Source: JAIVHA01 sp965367295 (GTDB lineage Bacteria; Pseudomonadota; Gammaproteobacteria; DSM-19610). From it: a DNA stretch of 64,000 nt. Below the pieces are notes generated by a model. The model was not told the origin of the DNA, ran no database searches, and was given only the letters and a program-made list of their open reading frames with translations. How positions within the stretch are numbered: position 1 is the stretch's first letter; every line of letters begins with the position of its first letter. Below, in pieces: positions 1 through 7,869 of the stretch. The stretch covers positions 62,001 to 126,000 of the forward strand of contig CBDUHN010000005.1 in assembly GCA_965367295.1 (NCBI GenBank), written 5' to 3'. The position numbers and the translations under genes were made by a program.

Positions 1-15
1 TATGGAGCCGGAATC

Positions 16-2241
16 CTACCGGCAGGTGGACAGATAGCGGGCCGCCGGTCCCTTGCAGGGATCAGCGGTAAAGCGGGGTTCTTCCGCGGGGACTGACTCA
101 GTTTCTTCAGCAGCCGCATCGGCGGCGGCCTCCCGCACGCCCGCATCCGGAGCGGTGGAGGCTTCCACGATCAACGTGGTCTCCCGGGCTGGTGACAGTG
201 TAGCAGCGAGGGATTCCTGCGCGATGCCCTCGCTCCCCCGCACACCCTCCTGCGGCACCGTCGTCGCTGGTGCAGGAGAGACGTCCGGTTCCGGCACCAC
301 GCCTGGCGATGGGGCCACTGCCTCCTGAGGCACCGGCCCGTCGGGGGTCAGCGTGATCGGTTCTGGCCAGACAACCAATGGAACCTCGTCGGCTTCTGCT
401 GGCGCCACTGGCTGCGGGGTGGGAGCAAGGGCCGGTTTCGCGACCTCCCGTAACGGCGCGGAGACAGGATCGGGAGACGTCTTGACCAGGGAAGCCGGGG
501 CCAGCCCGGTATCCACACCCGCCGGTTTCGAAATCGCCGGTGTCTCCTCCATAACCTCCCCCTGCTCCGGGTCTTCCTGCTCCAGAACCGGCAGTGCCGC
601 CGGGAGTGGCGCGGTTACCGGTGCCTCTGTAGACGCGGGTGCTGGTGCCGGCGCCGGCTCAGCTACCGTCACGACCGGGCGCCGTTGGACAATCCCTTCC
701 CATTTGTCCGGCTCCGGTTTTTGCTCCCCAGTATCGGGCAGGGCAGGAACAATCTTCTCGACCCCGGAAGGCACAACAGCCGGGGCCACAATGGCCTCCA
801 CCGGCTGGGAGCCCGGATACCAGTAGACCACCCCACCCCCCGCCAGCAGCACTACCACAAGGCCGGCCACGCGCCACAGACCGGGTTTCGCTGTTGTGGT
901 GGCTTCCATCGCTGGCGTCACCGGCGGCGGTGCGTGCTCCGCAACCGCAGATATCGCCTGCGGCTCCGCGGCTACCGGCACATGAGTACGCTGCGGCTCC
1001 CGCAACGCGGTCGGGACCGCACTATCGGCCAGCCGGCGCAGCCATTCGGCATCGCCCTCCGGCACCGGAACGGCCAAATCAGAGGACCCGGCGGTCTCGG
1101 CCGGCTCAGCATCCGGCACCGACACCGGCTCAGCCGGCGCCGACGTCAAAATCTCGGGTTCGGCAGGCGCTGCCGTACCCTCCGTCACTCTCGCCGCTTC
1201 GCCCGAGGTAACAATGGCCACCCGGTCCACACCCCCCTCATTCACCGCCGGCGCAGGCTCTTCCGGCTGCGATACGGCGCTCGGTGTTGCAGTGGGCGCC
1301 GGGGCGGCCTGCGCGATGTCCCCCACCGGAGATGCTGCCTCCACCGGCAGGGAGGTTTCCCGCACCACGCTCAGGGCCCGAATATGTTCCACCGCTTCCA
1401 GCGGTGGGGCCATGGCCGCCAACCGCAAGGCCGGTGGCGCACCGGAAGACTGGCGTTCACGCACCACGGCATGCACGATCTCCTCACCGATGACCGCATT
1501 GCCCTCGGCATAGCCATAGACCAGGGCGGTATCGCAAAGCAGATTGATGACACGGGGTATGCCGCCACTGTAGCGATACACCGAGGCCGCCGCCTCCGGG
1601 GTAAACAGCTGCGGATCCGCACCGGCCACCAGAATGCGATGACGGATGTACTGGAGCGTGTCGTCGCGCCCCAGGGGGGCCAGATGGAAATCCATCAGGA
1701 TACGCTGTGCAAACTGGGCCAGTTCAGGACGTTTCAGGGTATCGCGCAGGCCGGCCTGCCCAACCAGGATCACCTGCAGCACCTGGTGTTTGTCGGCATT
1801 CACATTGGACAGCATACGCAGCTCTTCGAGGGCGTCCACGGTCAGATTCTGGGCCTCGTCAACGATCAGCACCGTGCGACGACCGCGACCATACTGCTGG
1901 ATGACGAAATCGATAAAGCGCTCATGCTGCTCCACCGGGCTGCCTCCGCCGCGCAGTCCATAGGCCATCAATATCCAGTCCATCAACTCGCCGAAGCTAT
2001 TGAGGGTATTGCTGACCAGGCCAACGCAGTAATCACCGCCCATCAGGGTCAGCAGCTTGCGAATCAGGGTGGTCTTGCCGGCACCGATTTCGCCACTGAT
2101 GACACAAAAACCAGCCTGGTTGTGCAGGCTCAATTCGAGCAGGCCCATGGCCTTTTCATGCTGTGGACTGAGATACAGATAGGCAGGATCGGGCAACAGG
2201 GAAAAGGGCTTTTCCCGAAACCCGTAGAATGCATCGTACAT
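16..2241 (-). CDS. ExeA/GspA-type AAA ATPase with membrane anchor and Pro/Ala-rich tail
   Basis: A 741-residue protein whose first ~270 residues are an ExeA/GspA-type AAA ATPase. The N-terminus reads MYDAFYGFREKPFSLLPDP, followed by a Walker A GEIGAGKTT and a Walker B VLIVDEAQ. Next come a long Ala/Pro/Glu-rich linker, one hydrophobic segment (GLWRVAGLVVVLLAGGGVVY, about residue 455), a second Pro/Ala-rich stretch and a short Cys-containing end (DPCKG...STCR). Family members power or organise cell-wall remodelling for type II secretion or pilus assembly. Related ATPases accompany exosortase (XrtA) loci, which is relevant because this window has two VPLPA-CTERM proteins. The start at 2241 is preferred over an ATG 45 bases upstream because GAGGGGG lies about 10 bases before it. 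No gsp gene is visible here, so the partner system is unknown. Confidence 0.8.
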   Translation of the reverse strand: MYDAFYGFREKPFSLLPDPAYLYLSPQHEKAMGLLELSLHNQAGFCVISGEIGAGKTTLIRKLLTLMGGDYCVGLVSNTLNSFGELMDWILMAYGLRGGGSPVEQHERFIDFVIQQYGRGRRTVLIVDEAQNLTVDALEELRMLSNVNADKHQVLQVILVGQAGLRDTLKRPELAQFAQRILMDFHLAPLGRDDTLQYIRHRILVAGADPQLFTPEAAASVYRYSGGIPRVINLLCDTALVYGYAEGNAVIGEEIVHAVVRERQSSGAPPALRLAAMAPPLEAVEHIRALSVVRETSLPVEAASPVGDIAQAAPAPTATPSAVSQPEEPAPAVNEGGVDRVAIVTSGEAARVTEGTAAPAEPEILTSAPAEPVSVPDAEPAETAGSSDLAVPVPEGDAEWLRRLADSAVPTALREPQRTHVPVAAEPQAISAVAEHAPPPVTPAMEATTTAKPGLWRVAGLVVVLLAGGGVVYWYPGSQPVEAIVAPAVVPSGVEKIVPALPDTGEQKPEPDKWEGIVQRRPVVTVAEPAPAPAPASTEAPVTAPLPAALPVLEQEDPEQGEVMEETPAISKPAGVDTGLAPASLVKTSPDPVSAPLREVAKPALAPTPQPVAPAEADEVPLVVWPEPITLTPDGPVPQEAVAPSPGVVPEPDVSPAPATTVPQEGVRGSEGIAQESLAATLSPARETTLIVEASTAPDAGVREAAADAAAEETESVPAEEPRFTADPCKGPAARYLSTCR

Positions 2242-2439
2242 TGGTACGCAACCCCCTCGACAAGGCGCACGACCAGGAACACGCAAAGCCCCCCGGCAGG
2301 CGCATACGCCGCTGATTTTTTGTTGTCGTTGTTAGCTTGACCGGGGCCTTCCCACATACCCCTGGACAAGTATCATTTTACCATAGCATATGGATTTGTT
2401 CGCCCGTCAGCTTGGCGCCGGCAACCCATGGCGATCGGG

Positions 2440-2760
2440 GGAATCCGCCCGTTCACGGCTACCGCCCCACCCAGGGAATGCCAGAAAATCAGTGGCTTCT
2501 CCGGCGCAACACTACGTGTCTCTACAAGGTGACACCAGACGGTATCCGCATCCTCAACGGATGCCCACCTCGGTTGGATGGCCAGCGCTCTGGCCATAGC
2601 CCCGGTAATCGATAGTCAGCGCCGCCAGTCCGAACCGGTGCAACAAGGCCAGGCGCCCCAGGCAATGGGAGAGATGGCCGGCATTGCCATGCAGGATCAG
2701 CACCACGCGCCGCAGGCGTGGTTTCCTGCGTCCTGGAGGTACTTCAGGCTGACCACAATA
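2440..2760 (-). pseudogene. decayed alpha/beta-hydrolase (BEM46-like) fragment
   Basis: Reverse-strand translation gives two stretches in different frames that join into one recognisable alpha/beta-hydrolase core. The first, about 2735-2560, reads RRVVLILHGNAGHLSH then LALLHRFGL and IDYRGYGQSAGHPTE, and ends at a TGA at 2554-2556. The second, about 2575-2450, reads VEDADTVWCHLVETRSVAPE then LIFWHSLGGAVAV. These match, in order, the oxyanion HGN motif, the DYRGYG strand and the nucleophile-elbow SLGG of BEM46-type hydrolases. A frameshift near 2560-2575 breaks the gene. The upstream membrane anchor and the downstream Asp/His region are not recognisable. The remnant lies in an otherwise gene-free 690-base gap. 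Confidence 0.75.
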
Positions 2761-2933
2761 CGCCCATCACCCGCAACGGGTAGAGACCCACCAATCCTCC
2801 CGGCAGATACCGCAGACTCTCCATCCTGCCTCCGCACTCAACGAATACCGCCATTACAATCGCGGATGAACACCCGCCCCTGTTCGCGTACAATGCGCTC
2901 CCCATAACACCAAGATAAGGGACCCTTACTTTC

Positions 2934-3599
2934 ATGGCTCTTCGACGCCTGTTGTTTCTCCTGCCCCTGCTGGGCCTGCTGTTGCAGGGGGCAGCCCATG
3001 CCTCCACCGACACCCCGCCGTCCGCAAGGGATGTGGTCATGCTGACCACGGAAAAACTGATCCTGGCCCTGCAGGACCAGCGCGATTCCGTCAAAGAAAA
3101 CATGGACACCGCCTATCGCCTTGCCGATGCCACCGTTATCCCCTATATCGACTTCCCCCGCATCACCCGCTGGGTGACCGGCAAGTACTGGCGCAGTGCG
3201 ACCCCGGAGCAGCAGCAGCGACTCACCCGCGCCTTTACGGAACTGCTGACGCGCTCCTATGTCACCGCCATGGTGACCTATGCCGATCAGATCCTGGCCC
3301 ATGCCAATAATGTGCAATACCCGCCCGCGCGTTCCCAGCAGGAAGGCAAGAACGCCCTCGTGACCATGCTCATCAAACTGGAAAACAACAAGGACGCGGT
3401 GGTCCAGTACCAGATGTACCTCACCGAGCAAGGCTGGAAGATCTATGACGTCAAGGTGGAAGGGGTGAGCCTCGCCATCACCTATCGCAGCAGTTTTTCT
3501 CAGGAAATCGCCAAGGGCGGCATCGAAGGCCTGATCACGCTGCTCGAGTCCCGCAACCAGTCGGCCACAACCGACCCACTGCCCGCCATCACTCCCTGA
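2934..3599 (+). CDS. mlaC: MlaC/Ttg2D-family periplasmic phospholipid-binding protein (orphan)
   Basis: A 221-residue protein with a signal peptide (MALRRLLFLLPLLGLLLQGA, cleavage after AHA) and the MlaC fold. Family-typical segments are FPRITRWVTGKYWR, LTRAFTELLTRSYVTAM and a C-terminal WKIYDVKVEGVSLAITYRSS. MlaC carries phospholipid across the periplasm between the outer-membrane MlaA complex and the inner-membrane MlaFEDB ABC transporter. None of the mlaFEDB genes are adjacent, so this is an isolated copy here; a full mla operon may lie elsewhere. The length is normal for the family. The ATG at 2934 has AAGGGA about 12 bases upstream, slightly far but acceptable. Confidence 0.9.
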   Translation: MALRRLLFLLPLLGLLLQGAAHASTDTPPSARDVVMLTTEKLILALQDQRDSVKENMDTAYRLADATVIPYIDFPRITRWVTGKYWRSATPEQQQRLTRAFTELLTRSYVTAMVTYADQILAHANNVQYPPARSQQEGKNALVTMLIKLENNKDAVVQYQMYLTEQGWKIYDVKVEGVSLAITYRSSFSQEIAKGGIEGLITLLESRNQSATTDPLPAITP

Positions 3600-3673
3600 T
3601 CCCGGTGCCGACACCACCAGCCTAGCTATTTTTCGCCTGCGGGAGGCAGGCCTCTGCACAACGGTCTACCCTG

Positions 3674-3679
3674 TATAAT
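3674..3679 (+). promoter_or_regulatory. -10 box upstream of the DUF2934 gene
   Basis: A perfect TATAAT lies 67 bases before the ATG at 3746, in the mlaC-DUF2934 gap. No good TTGACA-type -35 hexamer is visible at 16-18 bases, so this is a sigma-70-type -10 with a weak or activator-dependent -35. Confidence 0.45.
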
Positions 3680-3745
3680 GATGACCGAATCAGGTACAGG
3701 AGAGCGGTCAGCCAGTACCCGCAGCAAGCTGCCAAGGAGTGCAAT

Positions 3746-4015
3746 ATGAAGGCATCCATCTCGACCACCGGCAACCGGGCAAAAGCCAAACACGCCACCA
3801 GCAAACCCACAAAACCCGCCAGTACCCGCACCACAAAAAAAGCCAGCCCCGGCATCACCCAGGACCAACTGCATCAACTGATCGCCGAGGAAGCCTATTT
3901 ACGTGCCGAACGGCGCGGCTTCGCAAATGGCAACGCCCTCGATGACTGGCTCGCGGCCGAGCAGAGCATTACCCATCGTCTCACCCAAGGCCTGGAACAG
4001 CAGAACAAAAGCTGA
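3746..4015 (+). CDS. DUF2934 domain-containing protein
   Basis: An 89-residue protein. Residues 1-36 are Lys/Thr/Ala-rich low complexity (KPTKPASTRTTKK), and residues ~38-80 form the short DUF2934 motif (LIAEEAYLRAERRGFANG then LDDWLAAEQSI). DUF2934 proteins have no established function. The basic N-terminus suggests nucleic-acid or envelope-surface contact, which is inference only. The start has a strong AAGGAG seven bases upstream, and a TATAAT lies 67 bases upstream. It sits alone between mlaC and the YbaK-HDOD gene. Confidence 0.8.
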   Translation: MKASISTTGNRAKAKHATSKPTKPASTRTTKKASPGITQDQLHQLIAEEAYLRAERRGFANGNALDDWLAAEQSITHRLTQGLEQQNKS

Positions 4016-4131
4016 GTACGGCCAGGGAGACACTGCCAGTGCCTGTGTGCGCAAATGTGGACACAGTGCACATTTCTGGTCCCGTTCTTGATCTACGCTG
4101 TAAACAATGAAAGCCTGTACGGGACCCGCTT

Positions 4132-5535
4132 ATGTTGTCCAGCAAGCTGCAGCAATACCTGGAACATCTGCACCTGCCCTATGCGCTGATCCGGCATCCC
4201 AGGTCGGATTCCCTTATTGAGGCAGCGGACAGTGCCGATGTACCGCTTGGCCAGTTGGCACGTGCCGTTATTCTGGCCGATGCCCATGGCCTGGTGATGT
4301 CTGTACTACCCGGTGATCATCTGCTGAATTTCACCGCCCTGAGCGAATTGCTGGGCCGCCGCATGCGGCCCGCCACCGTGGATGAAATCGAGCCCCATTT
4401 CCCCGACTGCGCCATCGGCTCGATACCACCCGTGGCCGAGCCATTCGATTTTGAGGCCGTGGTCGATGAGCGCCTGGCCGCGATGGAGACGGTCTACCTT
4501 GAACCCGGCTCCCACGATGCCCTGTTACGCCTCAGCGGAGCTGATTTCCAACTCATTCATACCACCTCACGCTGGGGGCGCATTGCCCGTCCGGTGCAGG
4601 CACTGGCGAGCCGCAACGAATACGATTTCGTCCTGCCCGATGGCATCGAACACCATAAGCTGACCGAACTGTGCCCGCCGGAAAACATTCGACTCCGCAT
4701 CGAAAATCAGCAGGACCTGCCCGCCATGCCGGAGATGGCCCACCGCCTGCTACGCCTGCGTAACGATCCCAAATCCACCATTGCCGACCTGACCGGCATC
4801 GTGGAACTGGATCCCAGCCTGGGCGCTCAGGTGATCCGCTATGCCACCTCCGCCTACTTTGGTTATCGCGGCCAGGTAAATTCCATTGAACAGGCCATTA
4901 CCCGCGTGCTGGGCTTTGAAACCGTGCTGAACATGGCGCTGGGCATCGCCGCCGGAAAATCCTTCCGCACCCCCAAGGATGGGCCACTTGGCCTGTCCGC
5001 CTTCTGGCGCCACGCCATCTACAGCGCCGCCCTGTGTCAGAGCCTGGCAGCGCTGACACCTCGCGCACTGGGGATCAAGCGTGGCATGGCCTACCTCACC
5101 GGCCTGCTGCACAACCTGGGGTTCCTGCTACTGGGCCATCTTTTCAAACCGGAGTTTTTCCTGCTCAATAAAACCGTGGAGCTAAACCCGGAGGTACCCG
5201 TACCCCTTATCGAGCGCCGTCTGCTGGGCATCGACCATCCCCAGATGGGGGCGGCCCTGATGCGCGCCTGGGAAATGCCGGAGGAAGTCGTCGTCGCCGT
5301 ACGGGAACACCACAACGAACAGTACCGCGGTGAACATGCCCCCTATGCCAACCTGGTGCTGCTGGCCGACCAACTGTTACGTGGCTATGACATCGGTGAC
5401 GGCGCCCGAGAAGATCCGCCGCCGGTGATCCTGACCAATCTGGGCATGGACTTCGATGAGGTGATTCAACTCACCCAGCATGTGGTGGAGGATGTCGACG
5501 GGCTCAACGGCATGGCCCGGCTGCTGGCCGGCTGA
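4132..5535 (+). CDS. YbaK/ProX-like domain fused to HDOD signalling domain
   Basis: A 467-residue two-domain protein. Residues ~1-160 resemble the YbaK/aminoacyl-tRNA-editing fold (LSSKLQQYLEHLHLPYALI, LARAVILADAHGLVMSVLP). Residues ~185-460 are an HDOD domain (MPEMAHRLLRLRNDPKSTI, LDPSLGAQVIRYATSAYFG, INSIEQAITRVLG-type helix, LTGLLHNLGFLLLGHLF, VREHHNEQYRG). HDOD is a non-catalytic HD-GYP relative used in signal transduction. Whether the YbaK part deacylates tRNA or only binds a ligand cannot be told from sequence. The next gene is a FimL-like pilus scaffold, so a role in surface motility signalling is plausible but inferred. Confidence 0.85.
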   Translation: MLSSKLQQYLEHLHLPYALIRHPRSDSLIEAADSADVPLGQLARAVILADAHGLVMSVLPGDHLLNFTALSELLGRRMRPATVDEIEPHFPDCAIGSIPPVAEPFDFEAVVDERLAAMETVYLEPGSHDALLRLSGADFQLIHTTSRWGRIARPVQALASRNEYDFVLPDGIEHHKLTELCPPENIRLRIENQQDLPAMPEMAHRLLRLRNDPKSTIADLTGIVELDPSLGAQVIRYATSAYFGYRGQVNSIEQAITRVLGFETVLNMALGIAAGKSFRTPKDGPLGLSAFWRHAIYSAALCQSLAALTPRALGIKRGMAYLTGLLHNLGFLLLGHLFKPEFFLLNKTVELNPEVPVPLIERRLLGIDHPQMGAALMRAWEMPEEVVVAVREHHNEQYRGEHAPYANLVLLADQLLRGYDIGDGAREDPPPVILTNLGMDFDEVIQLTQHVVEDVDGLNGMARLLAG

Positions 5536-5646
5536 GGCTGGACCCGCCCCGACAATCAGACTACTCTTTATATGACCTAGACCAAGGATGGCCGCAACGT
5601 ACGGCTCTCCCGCGCCAGTATCACAATAACAACACGGGGATGTGGC

Positions 5647-7344
5647 ATGCATACCAATCCACAGGTTCAACAACGATCCATCCTGCTGGTCCGCGACCAG
5701 ATTCAGCAAAGCCTCGAGCAGGCGGCGGAACATCTCGACCACTATTATCGTGATGCGGCCCGCCGAGAAGACCTTCAACACTGCCAAACCCAGCTGCAGC
5801 AGGTGGCAGGCTGCCTGACCATGCTTGACCTGCCCGGCGCCGCCAGTCTTACGAAGGAGATGCTGGCCTTGATCGAGGCAATCGGTGACCCCGTACGCAT
5901 CAAGCATGAGCGCTGCTGCGAACTGCTCGTTGCCGCCACCCTGTTCTTGCCTCGCTACCTCGAATACGTACGCAGCCAAGGCCATGAAACCCCGGTCCTG
6001 CTGCTGCCCACCATCAACCTGCTGCGCTTCGTGCGCCGTGCCGGCCTGATCCCGGAACACGCCTTTGTCCCGCATCACATACCCGCGGTTGCGCCACCCG
6101 AGCCCAGTCATTGCCTTGCACCCGATCCCGCGCTGACACAGCGCGTGCGTCATCTGCGACACCTGTACCAGGCCGGCCTGCTGGGCGTGATCGGAAACCG
6201 GTCCCTGCTGGTTCACCTGCGCTTCATGTCCCACGCCATCGAGCGCCTGCGGCGACTGTGTGGGGAACAGCCCTTCAACGAACTGTGGGAACTGACCCAG
6301 GGACTGCTCGAAGCGGTGCTGGACGGTAGCCTGACCCTCGACACCTCGATCAAGCATACCTTCGGTGTGGTGGACCGGCAGATCCGTGCCCTGGGGGAAC
6401 AGGGGCCCGCGCGACTGGCACGGCCAGTGGATGCGGATCTGCGGGCACAGCTCCTGTTTTATCTGGCAAAAGCCAATCCTGCCGGGCTACGGGTCCGCGC
6501 CCTGCAAGCACACTACCAGCTTGATGGCTGCGTGGAGGATGACCGCTATCTGGAGCAGGAACGCCGTCGGCTGCAGACACCGGACCACACCGCGACCCAG
6601 GCCGTAGCCAGGCAACTGCTCGACGAGCTCAACGAAGTGAGAGCCCGCATTCAGGCTCTGCCCGGCAACAAGCCGGCGGAGCATGGAACTCTTCGCCCCC
6701 TGGCCCTCACCCTGGATCAGATTGCCCTGACCCTGGAGCTTCTGGGATTACAGACCGCCGTCGAGCAGTGCCGCCAGATTGCCCGGCAACTGATGGTGTC
6801 GGATGGCGCGAGCGGCGATCACGATATCCAGACCCTGGCGGACCTTCTGGTCAGCATCGAATCCACCCTGCAGTCCTATGCCCTGGGCGTTCCTGCCGAA
6901 ACCCTCAACCAGGGTGAACAAACCGATTTCAGCCAGGCGGAACGCAATACCCTGCAGGCAGCCCGTCAGGCCATTACCGCAATCAAACAGCATCTGGATC
7001 AATACCTGGACCCTTATGCTGCGGGATTCGGCCAGCCACAACACATGCACCCGGTATTATCGCTGCTGCACGAGATGCAGGGTGCCCTGCAGCTACTGCA
7101 GCTCGACCAGCTGGCCGACACCCTGCCACCACTCATTCGCTACCTGAACAGCTGCCAGCACCATCAACACCCGCCAGCAGCAGGGGAACTGGAGGCCCTG
7201 GCCGATACCATCGCCGGTGTGGAATGGTTCCTGGAGGACTACGAGGAACATCGCGGGCAAGGGGAGGCGATACTGGAAACCACCCATCGGTGCGCCCACA
7301 GCCTGTCGACGGAAGTTGCCAACTCCCCCACGCAGTTCCACTGA
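5647..7344 (+). CDS. FimL-like / ChpA N-terminal-like scaffold protein
   Basis: A 565-residue, mostly helical soluble protein without signal peptide or membrane segment. It resembles the N-terminal Hpt-like repeats of the type IV pilus chemosensor kinase ChpA (PilL) and the stand-alone Pseudomonas scaffold FimL, which is about 550 residues. Matching features are the start (LVRDQIQQSLEQAAEHLDHY), then LLVAATLFLPRYLEYVRSQG and VLLLPTINLLRFVRRAG. FimL links the polar protein FimV and the response regulator PilG to cAMP and twitching control. No CheA kinase or receiver domain is present. The ATG at 5647 has GGGGA seven bases upstream. The family call rests on remembered similarity; an uncharacterised relative is possible. 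Confidence 0.65.
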   Translation: MHTNPQVQQRSILLVRDQIQQSLEQAAEHLDHYYRDAARREDLQHCQTQLQQVAGCLTMLDLPGAASLTKEMLALIEAIGDPVRIKHERCCELLVAATLFLPRYLEYVRSQGHETPVLLLPTINLLRFVRRAGLIPEHAFVPHHIPAVAPPEPSHCLAPDPALTQRVRHLRHLYQAGLLGVIGNRSLLVHLRFMSHAIERLRRLCGEQPFNELWELTQGLLEAVLDGSLTLDTSIKHTFGVVDRQIRALGEQGPARLARPVDADLRAQLLFYLAKANPAGLRVRALQAHYQLDGCVEDDRYLEQERRRLQTPDHTATQAVARQLLDELNEVRARIQALPGNKPAEHGTLRPLALTLDQIALTLELLGLQTAVEQCRQIARQLMVSDGASGDHDIQTLADLLVSIESTLQSYALGVPAETLNQGEQTDFSQAERNTLQAARQAITAIKQHLDQYLDPYAAGFGQPQHMHPVLSLLHEMQGALQLLQLDQLADTLPPLIRYLNSCQHHQHPPAAGELEALADTIAGVEWFLEDYEEHRGQGEAILETTHRCAHSLSTEVANSPTQFH

Positions 7345-7473
7345 TCCCGCCCGCGATCCCCGTCCACTTCACCAGCCGGGGGCCGTCACTAAGCATTCCC
7401 TGCGTACCGCCGCTAGCCCTCAGGCAGGGGGCCAGGTGCCTTTCCGGGCACCACCTGCGACAGGGAGCGGTAC

Positions 7474-7857
7474 ATGAAACTGGAAAAAATCGTCTTCTCG
7501 TTTTTCATTATTCTGGCCATGACCCTGAACTTCGGGTTTGTGCTGGGCGGGATGTCGACCCTCGAGCATCACAGCGTATACCTGCTGTTCGCCGTCATTG
7601 TCGTGAGCCTGATCGCCACGGTGCTGAAGTTCGGTGACCGCTCGCAGGTAGGCGCCATGATGCTTGCCACCAGCCTGGTGGCGGATCTGCAACTGATCGT
7701 CGCTGCCATCCTCTGGGCCATGGCCACCCATGTGCATGAGGCGGGTGTGACCTCTGCCACGCTGGCCAATGTTGTCTCGCTCAGTGCCGGCGCCCTGGTG
7801 GCCCACGTCATCGCCGTGGTCCTGCTGATTATCGAGACCAGCATGCTGCGCCGCTGA
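7474..7857 (+). CDS. DUF6394 family membrane protein
   Basis: A 127-residue protein made almost entirely of four hydrophobic helices (about residues 5-25, 34-50, 58-80 and 93-120) with short polar loops. It matches my recollection of the DUF6394 family, small inner-membrane proteins of unknown function found next to RCK potassium channels. Its stop is 12 bases before the channel gene, so the two are probably one transcript and may form a complex or share a regulator. AGGGAG about seven bases upstream supports the ATG at 7474. Confidence 0.75.
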   Translation: MKLEKIVFSFFIILAMTLNFGFVLGGMSTLEHHSVYLLFAVIVVSLIATVLKFGDRSQVGAMMLATSLVADLQLIVAAILWAMATHVHEAGVTSATLANVVSLSAGALVAHVIAVVLLIIETSMLRR

Positions 7858-7869
7858 GCCACACGACCC

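Noticed and set aside
685..2340. 551-codon open frame on the plus strand opposite the AAA ATPase
   Set aside because: It is the antisense of a real gene. Its sequence is His/Arg/Gly-rich without motif, whereas the minus strand shows clear Walker A and B motifs.
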